The notes: generated by a model from the sequence alone, not told the origin. Counted from the first letter of the stretch, positions 46,308 through 56,604 are shown. The stretch is 64,000 nt of DNA from Planctomycetota bacterium (GCA_021414065.1 JAIOPE010000146.1:1-64000); one strand, 5' to 3'. Program-made: numbers and translations.

Positions 46308-46847
46308 CTACTTCGCGGGCGTCTCGACGATCGCCTTCATGCTCGCGAGGCCCTGCTCGTAGGAGTCGCCGACCATCTTGTCCATGTCCATGAAGAGGCA
46401 GAACGCCTTGCCGATGAAGTTGTTCTTCCCGTCCATCGTCCACCGGACCGTCGTCGAACCGCTGCCGGCCGGCTGGAAGTGGAAGTCCGACATCGCGGTG
46501 TCCTCGAACGGGCGGAGGAAGTCGAGGCGGATGCCGACGTGCTCGGACGGCTTCGCCTCCGTGATCGTCATCCGGCCCGCGCCGACCTCGTCGTTCCCGT
46601 CCCACGCGAAGACGGCGCCGGTCCCCGAGGCCGCGCCCTCGAACGTGTTCTTGCACGCCGGGTCGATCTTGGCCCACGGCGACCAGGCGTCCCACTTGTG
46701 GAAATCAGCGACCTGCGCGTAGACGGCGTCGGCGGGTGCGGCCATCGTCACGCTGCGCTCGACGTGGTAGGTCCCGGGCTGCATGGCGACGACGACGAGC
46801 AACACCACGACGAGCGCGGCGACGGCGAGCAGGATCTTCTTGAGCAT
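46308..46847 (-). CDS. SRPBCC (polyketide cyclase-like) family membrane protein
   Basis: N-terminal TM; VERSVTMAAPADAVYAQVADFHKWDAWSPWAKID. Confidence 0.85.
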   Translation of the reverse strand: MLKKILLAVAALVVVLLVVVAMQPGTYHVERSVTMAAPADAVYAQVADFHKWDAWSPWAKIDPACKNTFEGAASGTGAVFAWDGNDEVGAGRMTITEAKPSEHVGIRLDFLRPFEDTAMSDFHFQPAGSGSTTVRWTMDGKNNFIGKAFCLFMDMDKMVGDSYEQGLASMKAIVETPAK

Positions 46848-46915
46848 GGTCCCTCCGGTCACCCGCGGACACCGGACGGGCCCGCGGAACGAGAGAGACT
46901 ACAGTCGCACGCTCG

Positions 46916-47311
46916 CTATCGAAGCGAGAGTCCGCCGAGGCCGCCGCCGCCCGGCGGAATCTGGCCGGCGCCGGGGACGATGAGACGCGACGCCTCGCGG
47001 CGCTGCATCTCGCGCGCCTCTTCGACGAGTCGCTGCACGGCAGCGCGGATCGCGTCGGGGAATTTCGCGATCGCCTCGCGCAGGTCCTTCGCCTCGACCT
47101 CGGCGTTCACCGGGAGCGGACCGGACTGCGACATCAACTGCGTCCCGGCGACGAACAGGACTGGGCGAGACGGGTCGTCGGCGCCGTCGGCGGTGACTGG
47201 CGTCAGGCGGCGGATCGTTGCCGTCTGCAGATCGGTGAACGTGTCCTCGCGGTAGAGGTTCGCCGCGTCCACGGCGAGGTCGTCGAGGGGGTTGCGCTGG
47301 TTCTGGCTCAT
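46916..47311 (-). CDS. hypothetical protein
   Basis: 131 aa ORF MSQNQRNPLDDLAVDAANLYRED... Confidence 0.65.
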   Translation of the reverse strand: MSQNQRNPLDDLAVDAANLYREDTFTDLQTATIRRLTPVTADGADDPSRPVLFVAGTQLMSQSGPLPVNAEVEAKDLREAIAKFPDAIRAAVQRLVEEAREMQRREASRLIVPGAGQIPPGGGGLGGLSLR

Positions 47312-47351
47312 CCACCGATGGTGGCGGCGACGCGGTCCGGACCCACGAGAA

Positions 47352-48626
47352 TCAGGAGACGGCCACGTACGGAACCGTCAGCGGCCCCTGCGGAAGGACG
47401 GCGACGCGCGCCGACGGGCCGATCCGGGCGACCTCCGCGCGCACCGCGGCCGCGATGTCCGGGCAGGGGTCGAGGTGCATCGCGCGCAGGGAGTGGTCTG
47501 GAATCGTGCTGCGGACGAGCACCCGCGCGCGTCCGAGGACGAGCGACAGGATCTGCGCCTGCCACTGCTCGGGACGGACGAACCCCGGCGTCGCAAGTCG
47601 CGCGAGGACCTCGCCCGGGCCGGAGCACTCGGTCATCAACCGCTCGAACGGACTGCCGGACGGCACGCCCTCGCGGCACTCGCACGCGAGGATCACGGTT
47701 CCGCCGTCGCGGACGATCCGCGCCCCCGCCGCGATCCCCTTCACACCCTGGTAGAGGTTCAGGTCGAGCGGCGCGCCGCTGTTCGTCGTGACGACCACAT
47801 CGAACGGCGCCGCGACCCGCTGCATCGCCGTGCCCCGCACGAACTCCAGGCCGGCCCGGTGCGCGTCGATCAGGTCGCCCGCGAACACCCCGGTGATGCG
47901 GCGGCGCTCGTCGAGTGCGACGTTCAGGAGGAAGCTCGGGCCGACACGGAGCGCGATGTCGCGGATCTCCTCCCACACGGGGTTCCCGTCCGTCACGCCG
48001 AAGGTCGCGCGCGGATCGCCGATGTTGTGGGCGCCGTGGTTGCTGATCACCGTCGCGAGCCCCGCGCCGCCGGGCATGATCCCCTTCGGCCCCCCGCTGA
48101 ACCCTGCGAACAGGTGCGGCTCGATGAACCCCGTGACGATGCGCACGTCGGCGTCGGCGAGCAGCCGATGGAGCAGCGCGGGCGTGCCGTCGCGGGTCGT
48201 GCCGAACTGCACGAGCGCGCCGACGTCGGTCGAGTCGTGGTTGACGACGCGGTAGTCGCGGACGACCTCCGCCGTGAGGAGGCGCTCGAGCTCCTCGCGC
48301 GGACTCGGCCGGTGCGTGCCGAGTTGGTTGAGCAGGACGACGCGATCCCGCGGCACGCCGGCCGCCGCGATCTCGTCGAGCAGCCACGGGATGATCCGCT
48401 CGTTCGGCGTCGCGCGCGTCGCGTCGGTGAACGCGATGCACACGCTCCGGGCCCCGCGGACCACGTCGCGGAGCGGCGGTCGCCCGATCGGCGCGCGCAG
48501 CGCCGCGACGACCGCAGCGCGCTCGTCAGCCAGCGGCGCCGCGGGCGTCGGTTCGATCACGGTGGTGACGTCGCCCGGAAGTTCAACGGACAGGCGGTCG
48601 GCACCGTACGCGAGGGAGACACGCAT
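47352..48626 (-). CDS. larA: nickel-dependent lactate racemase family protein (LarA)
   Basis: MRVSLAYG...; VCIAFTDATRATP; GFIEPHLFAGFSGGPKGIMPG. Confidence 0.87.
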   Translation of the reverse strand: MRVSLAYGADRLSVELPGDVTTVIEPTPAAPLADERAAVVAALRAPIGRPPLRDVVRGARSVCIAFTDATRATPNERIIPWLLDEIAAAGVPRDRVVLLNQLGTHRPSPREELERLLTAEVVRDYRVVNHDSTDVGALVQFGTTRDGTPALLHRLLADADVRIVTGFIEPHLFAGFSGGPKGIMPGGAGLATVISNHGAHNIGDPRATFGVTDGNPVWEEIRDIALRVGPSFLLNVALDERRRITGVFAGDLIDAHRAGLEFVRGTAMQRVAAPFDVVVTTNSGAPLDLNLYQGVKGIAAGARIVRDGGTVILACECREGVPSGSPFERLMTECSGPGEVLARLATPGFVRPEQWQAQILSLVLGRARVLVRSTIPDHSLRAMHLDPCPDIAAAVRAEVARIGPSARVAVLPQGPLTVPYVAVS

Positions 48627-48744
48627 CGTGCGGGCGATGGTCGGCGCGACGCGGGTCGGAGTCCAGATGGCCACGACATCGATTCCGCGACGTGCCTCAA
48701 GTGCAGCGCCGCCCCGCGCAATCAGCGTCGCCCGCCGCTGGACT

Positions 48745-49644
48745 CTACGCGCGGGCGCTCTCGGCGAGCGGCACGATCGCGTCGGCGACGAGTCGCAATC
48801 CCGTGAAGCGGAGTTCGTCGCTGGTGACGCGGAGCGAGGCGAGCAGGCCGTAGACGCACGCGTGGTGCGCCTCATCCATGTCTGCTGGACTGCCGAGCAA
48901 CTGTCGAAGCCCGTCGCCTGCGTGTTGCGCCCGCTCCTGCCAGTCCTCCGGGAAACAGCTGCGAAGCGCCGCCTCCCACAACCCCGGCCACGACGCGATC
49001 TCCGCGTCGCCCGCCAGTCGCGCGATGGCGAGCACCCGTCCGAGGTCCTTGTTGCTCCGCCGAATCGCGCGGTCCTCGATCTTCCCGATCATGCGCTCCG
49101 GCCGGATCTCGCGGTGCTCGAGCAGATTCGCGAGCGCCATCATCTCGACCCGCGCGACTTGGATGCCGAAGTCCGTCGGCGTCGGCGCATGTGCAGCGAG
49201 CGAGAGGTAGTCGAAACTGACAAGACCGAAGTGACCGCCCGCGAGCTCGAGACGGAGCCAGCGCTTCCCGCGTTCCGCCGACGCATCGGGAACGGTGAGG
49301 AGCTCCACGAACCAGTCGTCCGAGTTCGGCGGGTAGAGGCGCACCGCAGGGAGCTGGTCGTCAGGCGTGGATGCGGTGCCTGGCTGCTGCCACGTTCCCG
49401 CGCGTGGGAAGTGCCAGCCGCACGCGAGAAGTCGCTCCGCGATGCTCCTGCCCGCAGCGACTGCTTTCACGCGGGGCGCGAGGAGACAGTCTACGTCCTT
49501 CGTCCTCACTTGGAGCGCGGGGTCGTTGCCGAAGAAGCGGTAGCCCGCGGCTACGCTGCCAACCACGATGATCTCGCCGTGGCAGTCCGCGGGCACTGCG
49601 CTCGCGACGCTCTGCAGGATCTGGCGGGGGGAAACGAGCTTCAT
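48745..49644 (-). CDS. nucleotidyltransferase-fold protein (AbiEii-like toxin candidate)
   Basis: IIVVGSVAAGYRFFGN...VRTKDVDCLL (GS...DxD); ATGA overlap with upstream gene. Confidence 0.65.
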   Translation of the reverse strand: MKLVSPRQILQSVASAVPADCHGEIIVVGSVAAGYRFFGNDPALQVRTKDVDCLLAPRVKAVAAGRSIAERLLACGWHFPRAGTWQQPGTASTPDDQLPAVRLYPPNSDDWFVELLTVPDASAERGKRWLRLELAGGHFGLVSFDYLSLAAHAPTPTDFGIQVARVEMMALANLLEHREIRPERMIGKIEDRAIRRSNKDLGRVLAIARLAGDAEIASWPGLWEAALRSCFPEDWQERAQHAGDGLRQLLGSPADMDEAHHACVYGLLASLRVTSDELRFTGLRLVADAIVPLAESARA

Positions 49645-50735
49645 GGCCGGAGCTCGCCGAGCCGTCGCTGGCGCTCGGCAGCGAAGTGCTGCACGAAGTC
49701 CTCCGCCTGCTGGTCGAGTCGCGCCTCGTACAGATCGAGGAGACACTCGACCGGGTCCGCCCAGGCAACGCCGTCTGAATCGCGCGTGAAGAGGCTCTCG
49801 CTGCGGCGTACGCAGTGGACGGCAAGAGCCGCGGGACGGCGTGACTCACCCGGCTGTGCGTGAGCCTGCGGCTGAAGCGCGGGGTCCAGTTGCTGGACGA
49901 ACGCCACGTCGAGCCGATCGTCGGGGCGGTGCACCGAAAGGTCCAGCCGCGGGGACCCGACGAGATCCAGGCCAGGGTGGTGGTGCCGCGCTCCGATGAT
50001 CCCGCCGACAGCGATGTCTTGGCGCCGCAGCCGTCGCACGCGATCGAAGAGCGCGTCAGCGGACCGTGCCTGCCCCGAGGCATCGACGAAGCACACCGTC
50101 GAGCGGAACTCCGCCGCACCAGCGACGAACCGCGCCCACTCGTCGCGCGGGAACCGACTCAGCTCGACGCTGCGGTCGGAGCCCCTTTGGACGACGCCCG
50201 ACAGTCGGCCGAGGGCCCGCGCTACCGTCGGGTAACTGAACCCCGTTGCCGACATGAGCCACGCGGTCGTCACGGGCCCTGCCCCTTCGAGCCATCGGTT
50301 CACGAGAAGCTGCAGCACGACGGAGAATGCGTCGGCGCGCTTGAGCCGAAGCCCCGTACGACCGGTCTCACGGCGAACCAACTCGTCGAGCCACGCGCGG
50401 AACTCGTCGCCGAGCCGGTCAGGGATACCGTCGATCCGGCCGTCTCGTGCAACGGCGAGCGACACTCGGTCCCGAACGTCTTCGCGCAAGACGCGCGTCA
50501 CCGAGGCCACCTCCTCTCGCAGCCGCGCCTCCGCGATGCGTGGCTCGACGAGTACGAGCAGTCCTCGGACCGCCGGATGCTCTCCGACGTATACGGCGAG
50601 CTGCAGCAGCGCGGCGTGCAGGTTCCGGAAGCCATGGACCCCCGGCTTCACCTCGACCAGGACATCGCTCCAGCGTCCGTCGGCCCGATGGTGCCCCGCT
50701 GCGGCGTCCTGCTCCGTGGATGGCATACAAGTCAA
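49641..50735 (-). CDS. winged-helix regulator-like protein (AbiEi-like antitoxin candidate)
   Basis: 364 aa; TTAWLMSATGFSYPTVARALGRLSGVVQRG HTH-like segment; coupled to the NTase gene. Confidence 0.6.
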   Translation of the reverse strand: MTCMPSTEQDAAAGHHRADGRWSDVLVEVKPGVHGFRNLHAALLQLAVYVGEHPAVRGLLVLVEPRIAEARLREEVASVTRVLREDVRDRVSLAVARDGRIDGIPDRLGDEFRAWLDELVRRETGRTGLRLKRADAFSVVLQLLVNRWLEGAGPVTTAWLMSATGFSYPTVARALGRLSGVVQRGSDRSVELSRFPRDEWARFVAGAAEFRSTVCFVDASGQARSADALFDRVRRLRRQDIAVGGIIGARHHHPGLDLVGSPRLDLSVHRPDDRLDVAFVQQLDPALQPQAHAQPGESRRPAALAVHCVRRSESLFTRDSDGVAWADPVECLLDLYEARLDQQAEDFVQHFAAERQRRLGELRP

Positions 50736-50931
50736 TATGCAACATCAATATGAAAGTTGCAAGTGCGACATCAGGTTGCCACTACAGATCGCAAGGGCAC
50801 GTCGATGCCGTCGAAATCCGGGCGCTGCTCCTCTCGGACGCCGGCGTCGCGAAGAGGCGCGGTCGGCCGCACGTCTCCGAGGCGCCGGTACCACCATCGC
50901 CTCGGCTCGCCGGGCGCCCCGACACCATGCG

Positions 50932-51189
50932 CTACGTGCCGTAGCACAAGCGACAAAGCGGCCGTGCAAGGCTTGTCGTAGCTTCCCGGCCGCAGAAGTG
51001 GCAGTGCTTCTCGGCGAACTCCGCGTTCTTGTACCGTGCCCAAGCCCGGTAGCACTTGGCGCACAGGGGCGGCGGCGGCGCCCACAACTGCCGTCCGGTC
51101 CGCTCCCAGCCCGGCCGATCGGCGCGAACTTGGGCGCCACGGCGGACCCGCCCCTGGAAACACCACGAGCCGGTTGGACGTGAGTCCAA
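50932..51189 (-). CDS. possible small zinc-binding protein
   Basis: PLCAKCYRAWARYKNAEFAEKHCHFCGREATTSLARPLCRLCYGT, three CxxC pairs; N-terminal boundary uncertain. Confidence 0.5.
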   Translation of the reverse strand: MDSRPTGSWCFQGRVRRGAQVRADRPGWERTGRQLWAPPPPLCAKCYRAWARYKNAEFAEKHCHFCGREATTSLARPLCRLCYGT

Positions 51190-51196
51190 CCGGCTC
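51167..51196 (-). terminator. hairpin downstream of tRNA-Asp
   Basis: Perfect 13-bp stem GAGCCGGTTGGAC/GTCCAACCGGCTC with 4-nt loop. Confidence 0.65.
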
Positions 51197-51207
51197 GAAA
51201 GTTACCG

Positions 51208-51284
51208 TGGCGAGGACGACGGGGGTCGAACCCGCAACCTCCGGATCGACAGTCCGGTGCTCTAACCAATTGAGCTACGTCCCC
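51208..51284 (-). tRNA. tRNA-Asp (GTC)
   Basis: GGGGACGTAGCTCAATTGGTTAGAGCACCGGACTGTCGATCCGGAGGTTGCGGGTTCGACCCCCGTCGTCCTCGCCA cloverleaf, encoded CCA. Confidence 0.96.
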
Positions 51285-51406
51285 ACGGTTTCAGTCAGTT
51301 CTGTTTGTCAGTTCGATGCCAGGCGAGCGTCGTTCGATGATCGGTCGTCGGTCGATGTTCGCGCGGCCCAAGTCCCCGCGCACCGCGCCGCGCGCCGGGG
51401 GGCCGG

Positions 51407-51483
51407 TGGTGGGCGATGCAGGGCTCGAACCTGCGACATCATCCGTGTAAGGGATGCGCTCGTACCAACTGAGCTAATCGCCC
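51407..51483 (-). tRNA. tRNA-Val (TAC)
   Basis: GGGCGATTAGCTCAGTTGGTACGAGCGCATCCCTTACACGGATGATGTCGCAGGTTCGAGCCCTGCATCGCCCACCA, encoded CCA. Confidence 0.96.
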
Positions 51484-51707
51484 GCTTTGCTTCAGGTGCT
51501 CGGCGTCACATGCTCAGCGCCATGTTCGACGTCGTTGCAGAGTCATCTTCACCGTTCGACGCGCACCATCGGCGCGCCGGTCGGTCCGGGCTCGGGTCGT
51601 CGCCAGGACGGGGGTCGTACCCCCGCTCAGGAGAGGGGACCATCATGGGATCGGCGCCGGGGGGGTCAACTTCTTTCGACACCGGACGGCTCCGGCGGAC
51701 CGTCCCG

Positions 51708-52814
51708 CTACCGGCCGAAGAACGACCGGACGCCTGCAATCACATGGTCTTGCTCCGCTGCGGTGAGTGACGGGAAGACCGGCAGCGAGAGAATGCGGTC
51801 CACGAGCGCGTCGGTCGCGGGAAGGGCCTCGCGGCGGACCTCGGGTCGGGCGAGCGTCCCCGGCTGGCGGTGCGTCGGCATGGGATAGTGGACGCCGGTC
51901 TGGACGCCATGGGAGGCGAGGTGCTTCGCGAGAGCCTCCCGCTGCGGGGTCTCGACCACGTAGAGGTGGAAGACGTGGTGGGTGCCGTCACGGCGGCGCG
52001 GGCGCCCAAGGGGCAGGTCGGCGAGGGCCTCGTCGTAGCGAGCCGCGATGCGGCGGCGGGCGTCGTTGTTGGCCTGGAGGCGGCGGAGGAAGACGCGGCC
52101 CGCGGCGGCTTGGAGATCGTTGAACCGCATGTTGAAGCCCACGACCTCGTGGACGTGCTTCCCGCGGCGACCGTGGTCGCGGAGCATCCGCACGCGCTCG
52201 GCGATGCCGTCGTCGTCGGTGAGCACGGCACCGCCGTCGCCCGGGACGGGCAGGTTCTTCGACGGGTAGAAGCTGAGCACGCCGGCCGCCCCCATCGTGC
52301 CGACCTTGCGGCTCGCGTGCATCGCGCCGTGGGCCTGGGCGCAGTCCTCGAGGACGAGCAGGTTGCGGCGCTTCGCGACATCCAGGATTCGGTCCATGTC
52401 GCAGGGCTGGCCGTAGATGTGGACCGGAACGATCGCCTTGGTCTTCGACGTGATGCGCGGCTCGATCCACGACGGGTCCAACGTGGCGGTGTCGTCCACG
52501 TCGAGGAAGACGGGCACCGCACCGGCGTCGAAAACACCCTCGATCGTGGGAAACGCAGTGTGCGACGGGACGAGCACCTCGTCGCCGGGGCCAATTCCCA
52601 TCGACATCATCGCGAGCGTGAGGCCTGCGGTGGCGTTGGAGCAGAGCACCGCGTGCCTGCGTCCGAACCAAGCCGCAAGCTCGGACTCGAATGCCTTGCA
52701 TTCCGGCCCGAGGATGAACTGGCCGGCGTCGAGCGCGTGCATGACGCGCTCTCGGACTTCGTCGTCGATCTCGATGCGGGACAGCGGAACCTGTTGCGGG
52801 TTGAGGGCGGACAT
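51708..52814 (-). CDS. DegT/DnrJ/EryC1/StrS family PLP aminotransferase
   Basis: GDEVLVPSHTAFPT, VLEDCAQAHGA, VLSFYPSKNLPVPGDGGAVLTDD. Confidence 0.93.
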   Translation of the reverse strand: MSALNPQQVPLSRIEIDDEVRERVMHALDAGQFILGPECKAFESELAAWFGRRHAVLCSNATAGLTLAMMSMGIGPGDEVLVPSHTAFPTIEGVFDAGAVPVFLDVDDTATLDPSWIEPRITSKTKAIVPVHIYGQPCDMDRILDVAKRRNLLVLEDCAQAHGAMHASRKVGTMGAAGVLSFYPSKNLPVPGDGGAVLTDDDGIAERVRMLRDHGRRGKHVHEVVGFNMRFNDLQAAAGRVFLRRLQANNDARRRIAARYDEALADLPLGRPRRRDGTHHVFHLYVVETPQREALAKHLASHGVQTGVHYPMPTHRQPGTLARPEVRREALPATDALVDRILSLPVFPSLTAAEQDHVIAGVRSFFGR

Positions 52815-52873
52815 GACGACCTCCGGATACCGATTCGGACGAGTGTAGGTCCGGCGCCGAGCCGCTGTGAACT

Positions 52874-53611
52874 TCAGCTCGGGTTCGTGCCGCGGGCCCT
52901 GAGTCGCTTCGTCCACCACGCTGCGCCGACGCCGATCACGACGAGCGCGATCGCGCCGCCGAGCAGGCGCGGCGCCATCTCGGTGCCCTTGGCTGCGCTG
53001 CCGAGGAGCGCCATCACCGCGGTCTCGGGAAACGTGCCGATGAACGTCGCCGTGAGGAAGGTGCCGAGCGAGACGGTGCTGACGGCGAACAGGAGGTTCG
53101 TGGCGAACGCGTTGCCGACCGGCGTGAGGCGCAGGATGACGTTGGCCTCGAAGCCGTGGCGGGAGATGAAGTCGAGGAGCGCCTTCGCGCGGGGGAATCG
53201 CCGCGAGACGAGTCCCTGAACCCACGCGTGTCCGAGGTTCCGGCCCACGACGAACGTCGCCCAGCACCCGGCGAACGTGCCGAGCTGCGCGAGGATCGTG
53301 CCCTCGATCCATCCGAAGACCGCGCCTCCGACGAACGCGAGAGCCAGGCGCGGCACCCCCACCGACACGCCGAGCGCGCACCCGGCGACGAACAACACCT
53401 GCCCAAGGAGCCCGGCCTCGTCGGCCTTCGCGCGGAGTTCGTCGATCCACGGCGGTCGCTCGAGGTGCTTCAGAGGCGCGACGTACTCGCGGATCGGGGT
53501 GAGGTAGACGATCGCGACGCACGCCGCGATCAGCAACGCCAGGAACACGGCCTTGCGAGGCGACGCGGGTTCGACGGGCGGAACGTCGTGCGAGGCCTCC
53601 GGCTCCGTCAC
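52874..53611 (-). CDS. TVP38/TMEM64 (DedA-like) membrane protein
   Basis: GTG start; multi-TM; ALAFVGGAVFGWIEGTILAQLGTFAGCWATFVVGRNLG. Confidence 0.87.
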   Translation of the reverse strand: MTEPEASHDVPPVEPASPRKAVFLALLIAACVAIVYLTPIREYVAPLKHLERPPWIDELRAKADEAGLLGQVLFVAGCALGVSVGVPRLALAFVGGAVFGWIEGTILAQLGTFAGCWATFVVGRNLGHAWVQGLVSRRFPRAKALLDFISRHGFEANVILRLTPVGNAFATNLLFAVSTVSLGTFLTATFIGTFPETAVMALLGSAAKGTEMAPRLLGGAIALVVIGVGAAWWTKRLRARGTNPS

Positions 53612-54342
53612 ACGTCCTCCGGAACGACCCGAGCGGCAGGGAAGACGCGCTTGCGATACCACCGGATCGCGAAGCAGTCCGCGATGCCACGCCACATGCG
53701 ATTGCCGATGCCGTACTTCGACGCCCCGGTGGTGCGCGGGCGGTGGTTCACCTCGATCTCGGTGACGCGGAAGCCTTGCAGCCGCAGGATCGTGGGCAGG
53801 AACCGGTGCATCCCGTTGAAGACCAGCACCTCGCGGAGAGCGTCGCGACGGAGCGCGCGGTACGTGCAGCCGGCATCGGAGACGCCTGGAACTCCGGTCA
53901 CGCCGTTGCGGAACCCGTTGCCGATCTTCGACGACATCCGCTTCACGAAGTCGTCCTCGCGGCGGCGGCGCTTCGTCGCCACGCAGTCGCTCCCGCGGAG
54001 CGCTTCGAGCAGTCGCGGGATGTCGGCCGGGTCGTTCTGCTCGTCGCTGTCCATCGTGATGACGATCGAACCCCGAGCGTGACGGAACCCGGTCGCCGTC
54101 GCCGCGCTCTCGCCGCAGTTCACCGAGTGACGGATGACACGGACTTCGGGATGCTGGATCTGAGCGCGTCCCAGGGCAGCGAGCGTGCCGTCGGTCGAGC
54201 GGTCGTCGATGTAGAGGATCTCGTACCGCACCGCGAGTCCATCGAGAACGCCGGCGATCTCGGTGGTGAGTCGCTCGACGCAGTCCTCCTCGTTGAAGCA
54301 GGGGAGGACGACGGAGATTTCGATCGGCCGGGCGTCGGACAT
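53608..54342 (-). CDS. glycosyltransferase family 2
   Basis: ISVVLPCFNEEDCVERL, ILYIDDRSTDGT, ITMDSDEQNDPADIPRLL. Confidence 0.92.
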   Translation of the reverse strand: MSDARPIEISVVLPCFNEEDCVERLTTEIAGVLDGLAVRYEILYIDDRSTDGTLAALGRAQIQHPEVRVIRHSVNCGESAATATGFRHARGSIVITMDSDEQNDPADIPRLLEALRGSDCVATKRRRREDDFVKRMSSKIGNGFRNGVTGVPGVSDAGCTYRALRRDALREVLVFNGMHRFLPTILRLQGFRVTEIEVNHRPRTTGASKYGIGNRMWRGIADCFAIRWYRKRVFPAARVVPEDV

Positions 54343-54482
54343 ACCGCGACCGTTGGTAGCGCGGCGCCGCCCGGCGGGCCAACTCCCCGCGACGGTTGCA
54401 GTTCCTGCCGCGCGGAATCTCTGGCGCGCCGCCCGCGCTCCGACGCATCGTGCAGGACTTCCCTTCCCGGAGGCCCGCTGTC

Positions 54483-55562
54483 GTGATCGACGGAAAGCTC
54501 GGTTTCGCACTCATCGGCTGCGGGCGCGTCTCGCGCAACCACCTCGAAGCGGTCACGCGGCCCGACTTCCCCGGGCGGCTCGCGGCCGTCTGCGACCTCG
54601 ATCCCGCGAAGGCCGCGGCGAAGTCCGCGAAGCACGGGGGCGTGCCCGCCTACACCGACTTCCGCGAGATGCTCACGAAGCACCCCGAGGTGGACGTCGT
54701 GCAGATCGCGACGCCGACCGGCCTGCACGCCGCGCACGTCGTGGACGTGGCGAAGTACGGCCGTCACATCGTCGTCGAGAAGCCGATGGCGCTCCGCGTC
54801 GAGGACGCGAAGGCGATGATCGCCGCGGTGAAGAAGGCGAAACGTCGCCTGTTCGTGGTGAAGCAGAACCGCTTCAACACGGCGGTGCAGGCCGCGCGGC
54901 GCGCGCTCGACGAAGGCCGGCTCGGAAAGCTCGTCATGGCGACGGCGCGGGTGCGCTGGCGCCGCGAGCAGGACTACTACGAGCAGGACGACTGGCACGG
55001 CACGTGGGCGCTCGACGGCGGCGTGATGTCGCAGCAGGCGAGCCATCACCTGGACCTCCTCCAGTGGTTCCTCGGAGGCGAGGTGGAGAGCGTCCGCTGC
55101 GACGCCGCGACGCGCCTCCTCGACATCGAGGTCGAAGACACGGCGGCGGCGACGCTGCTGTGCAAGGGCGGCGCGCTCGGTGTGTTCGAAGCGACGGTCT
55201 GCGCGCGACCCGACGACATGGAGGCGTCGATCAGCCTCCTCGGCGAGAAGGGCAGCGTGATCATCGCCGGGAAGGCCGTGAACAAGATCGCGCACTGGAA
55301 GTTCGCGGAGCCCCGCGCCGACGACGCCGACATCGTGCAGCGCTGCTCCTCCGAGATCCCCGACGTCTACGGCCACGGCCACGAGCCGTACCTGCGCGAC
55401 GTCGCGGAGAAGATCCTGACCGGCGCGCCCGCGCTCGTCGAAGGCGACGAGGGCCTGCGCAACGTGCGCATCCTGACCGCGCTCTACGAGTCGGCGGCAT
55501 GCGGAGGCGACCGGAAGCGGCCCGGCGGCCGCATCGTGAAGTCGCGTCTCGGGCGCGGGTGA
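54483..55562 (+). CDS. Gfo/Idh/MocA family oxidoreductase
   Basis: GTG start; FALIGCGRVSRNHLEAV, HIVVEKPMAL. Confidence 0.92.
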   Translation: MIDGKLGFALIGCGRVSRNHLEAVTRPDFPGRLAAVCDLDPAKAAAKSAKHGGVPAYTDFREMLTKHPEVDVVQIATPTGLHAAHVVDVAKYGRHIVVEKPMALRVEDAKAMIAAVKKAKRRLFVVKQNRFNTAVQAARRALDEGRLGKLVMATARVRWRREQDYYEQDDWHGTWALDGGVMSQQASHHLDLLQWFLGGEVESVRCDAATRLLDIEVEDTAAATLLCKGGALGVFEATVCARPDDMEASISLLGEKGSVIIAGKAVNKIAHWKFAEPRADDADIVQRCSSEIPDVYGHGHEPYLRDVAEKILTGAPALVEGDEGLRNVRILTALYESAACGGDRKRPGGRIVKSRLGRG

Positions 55563-55563
55563 T

Positions 55564-56517
55564 GTGAAGTTCGGAGACGCCGCCCGTCGCGTGTCGTTCG
55601 TCGTCGCGCGCGCGGCCGTGGGAGTCGTCGCGCTCGGGCTTGCCGTGCGGTTCACCGTGCGCGACGGCGTCCGCGCCGCAGCGCCGCTCTACTACGCCAC
55701 GCCGCCGCTCCTCCTCGCCCTCGGTGCGGCGACGGCGCTCACGGTCGCCCTGCTCCAGCGCCGGCGGCGCCTCGCCATGGCCGCGGCTGCGATGGGCGCC
55801 GTCGCGTCGGTCCTCGTGCTCGGCGACGTGCGGCACGCCGACGCCACCGCGCACGCCGCCGGCCCGGCGCCCCGCCCCCTCCGCGGGCTCCTCTGGAACG
55901 TCGAGCACGGAATCGACGGCTGGGACCGCGTCGTCGCGGAGGCGCGGGAGACCGACCCCGACGTGGTCTGGATCGTCGAAGGACCCGGGCGGTCCGGCCC
56001 AGGGATGCGCGCCCTCCGCACTGCGTTCCCCGAGCACGTGATCGTGTCGGGCGGCGGGCATCTGCACGTGCTCGTGCGCGGCGCGGCCGAACTCCTCGGC
56101 ACGCGGAGTCTCGGCGTCCGCGGGAGCCGCGCGACGCTCGTGCGGGCCGAGGTCCTGGGGCGCACGTTCGAGACGTTCGTCTGCGACGTCCCGAGCCGTC
56201 CGCTCCTCGACCGGCGCCCCATCGTGTCCGCGCTGGACGCCTGGGCCGCCGAGCGCACGGGGCCGGTGGTAATCGCGGGCGACTTCAACACGCCGACGGA
56301 CTCCGCAGCGTTCGACCCGTGGCGCGCGCGCTTCGGCCACGCCTTCGAGACGAGCGGCACGGGCTGGGCGCCGACCTGGCCCATGCCGTTCCCCGTGCTC
56401 GAGATCGACCACGTCTGGGTGAGCGCCGAAGTCAACGTGACCCGCTGCCGCCACGGCCTGACGACCGCGTCCGACCACCGCCCGGTGCTGTTCGAGTTCG
56501 ACATCGCGAGCGAGTGA
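55564..56517 (+). CDS. endonuclease/exonuclease/phosphatase family membrane protein
   Basis: N-terminal TMs; LLWNVEHG, VVIAGDFNTPTDS, IDHVWVS, TTASDHRPVLFEF. Confidence 0.88.
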   Translation: MKFGDAARRVSFVVARAAVGVVALGLAVRFTVRDGVRAAAPLYYATPPLLLALGAATALTVALLQRRRRLAMAAAAMGAVASVLVLGDVRHADATAHAAGPAPRPLRGLLWNVEHGIDGWDRVVAEARETDPDVVWIVEGPGRSGPGMRALRTAFPEHVIVSGGGHLHVLVRGAAELLGTRSLGVRGSRATLVRAEVLGRTFETFVCDVPSRPLLDRRPIVSALDAWAAERTGPVVIAGDFNTPTDSAAFDPWRARFGHAFETSGTGWAPTWPMPFPVLEIDHVWVSAEVNVTRCRHGLTTASDHRPVLFEFDIASE

Positions 56518-56604
56518 GGGCGGGGGCGGGGATGCACCCATCGGCGTAACGGCGGCGGTGATGGTGGCCGTCCGGGGGACCCCATCCCGTCGCGCCCCCG
56601 GTTG

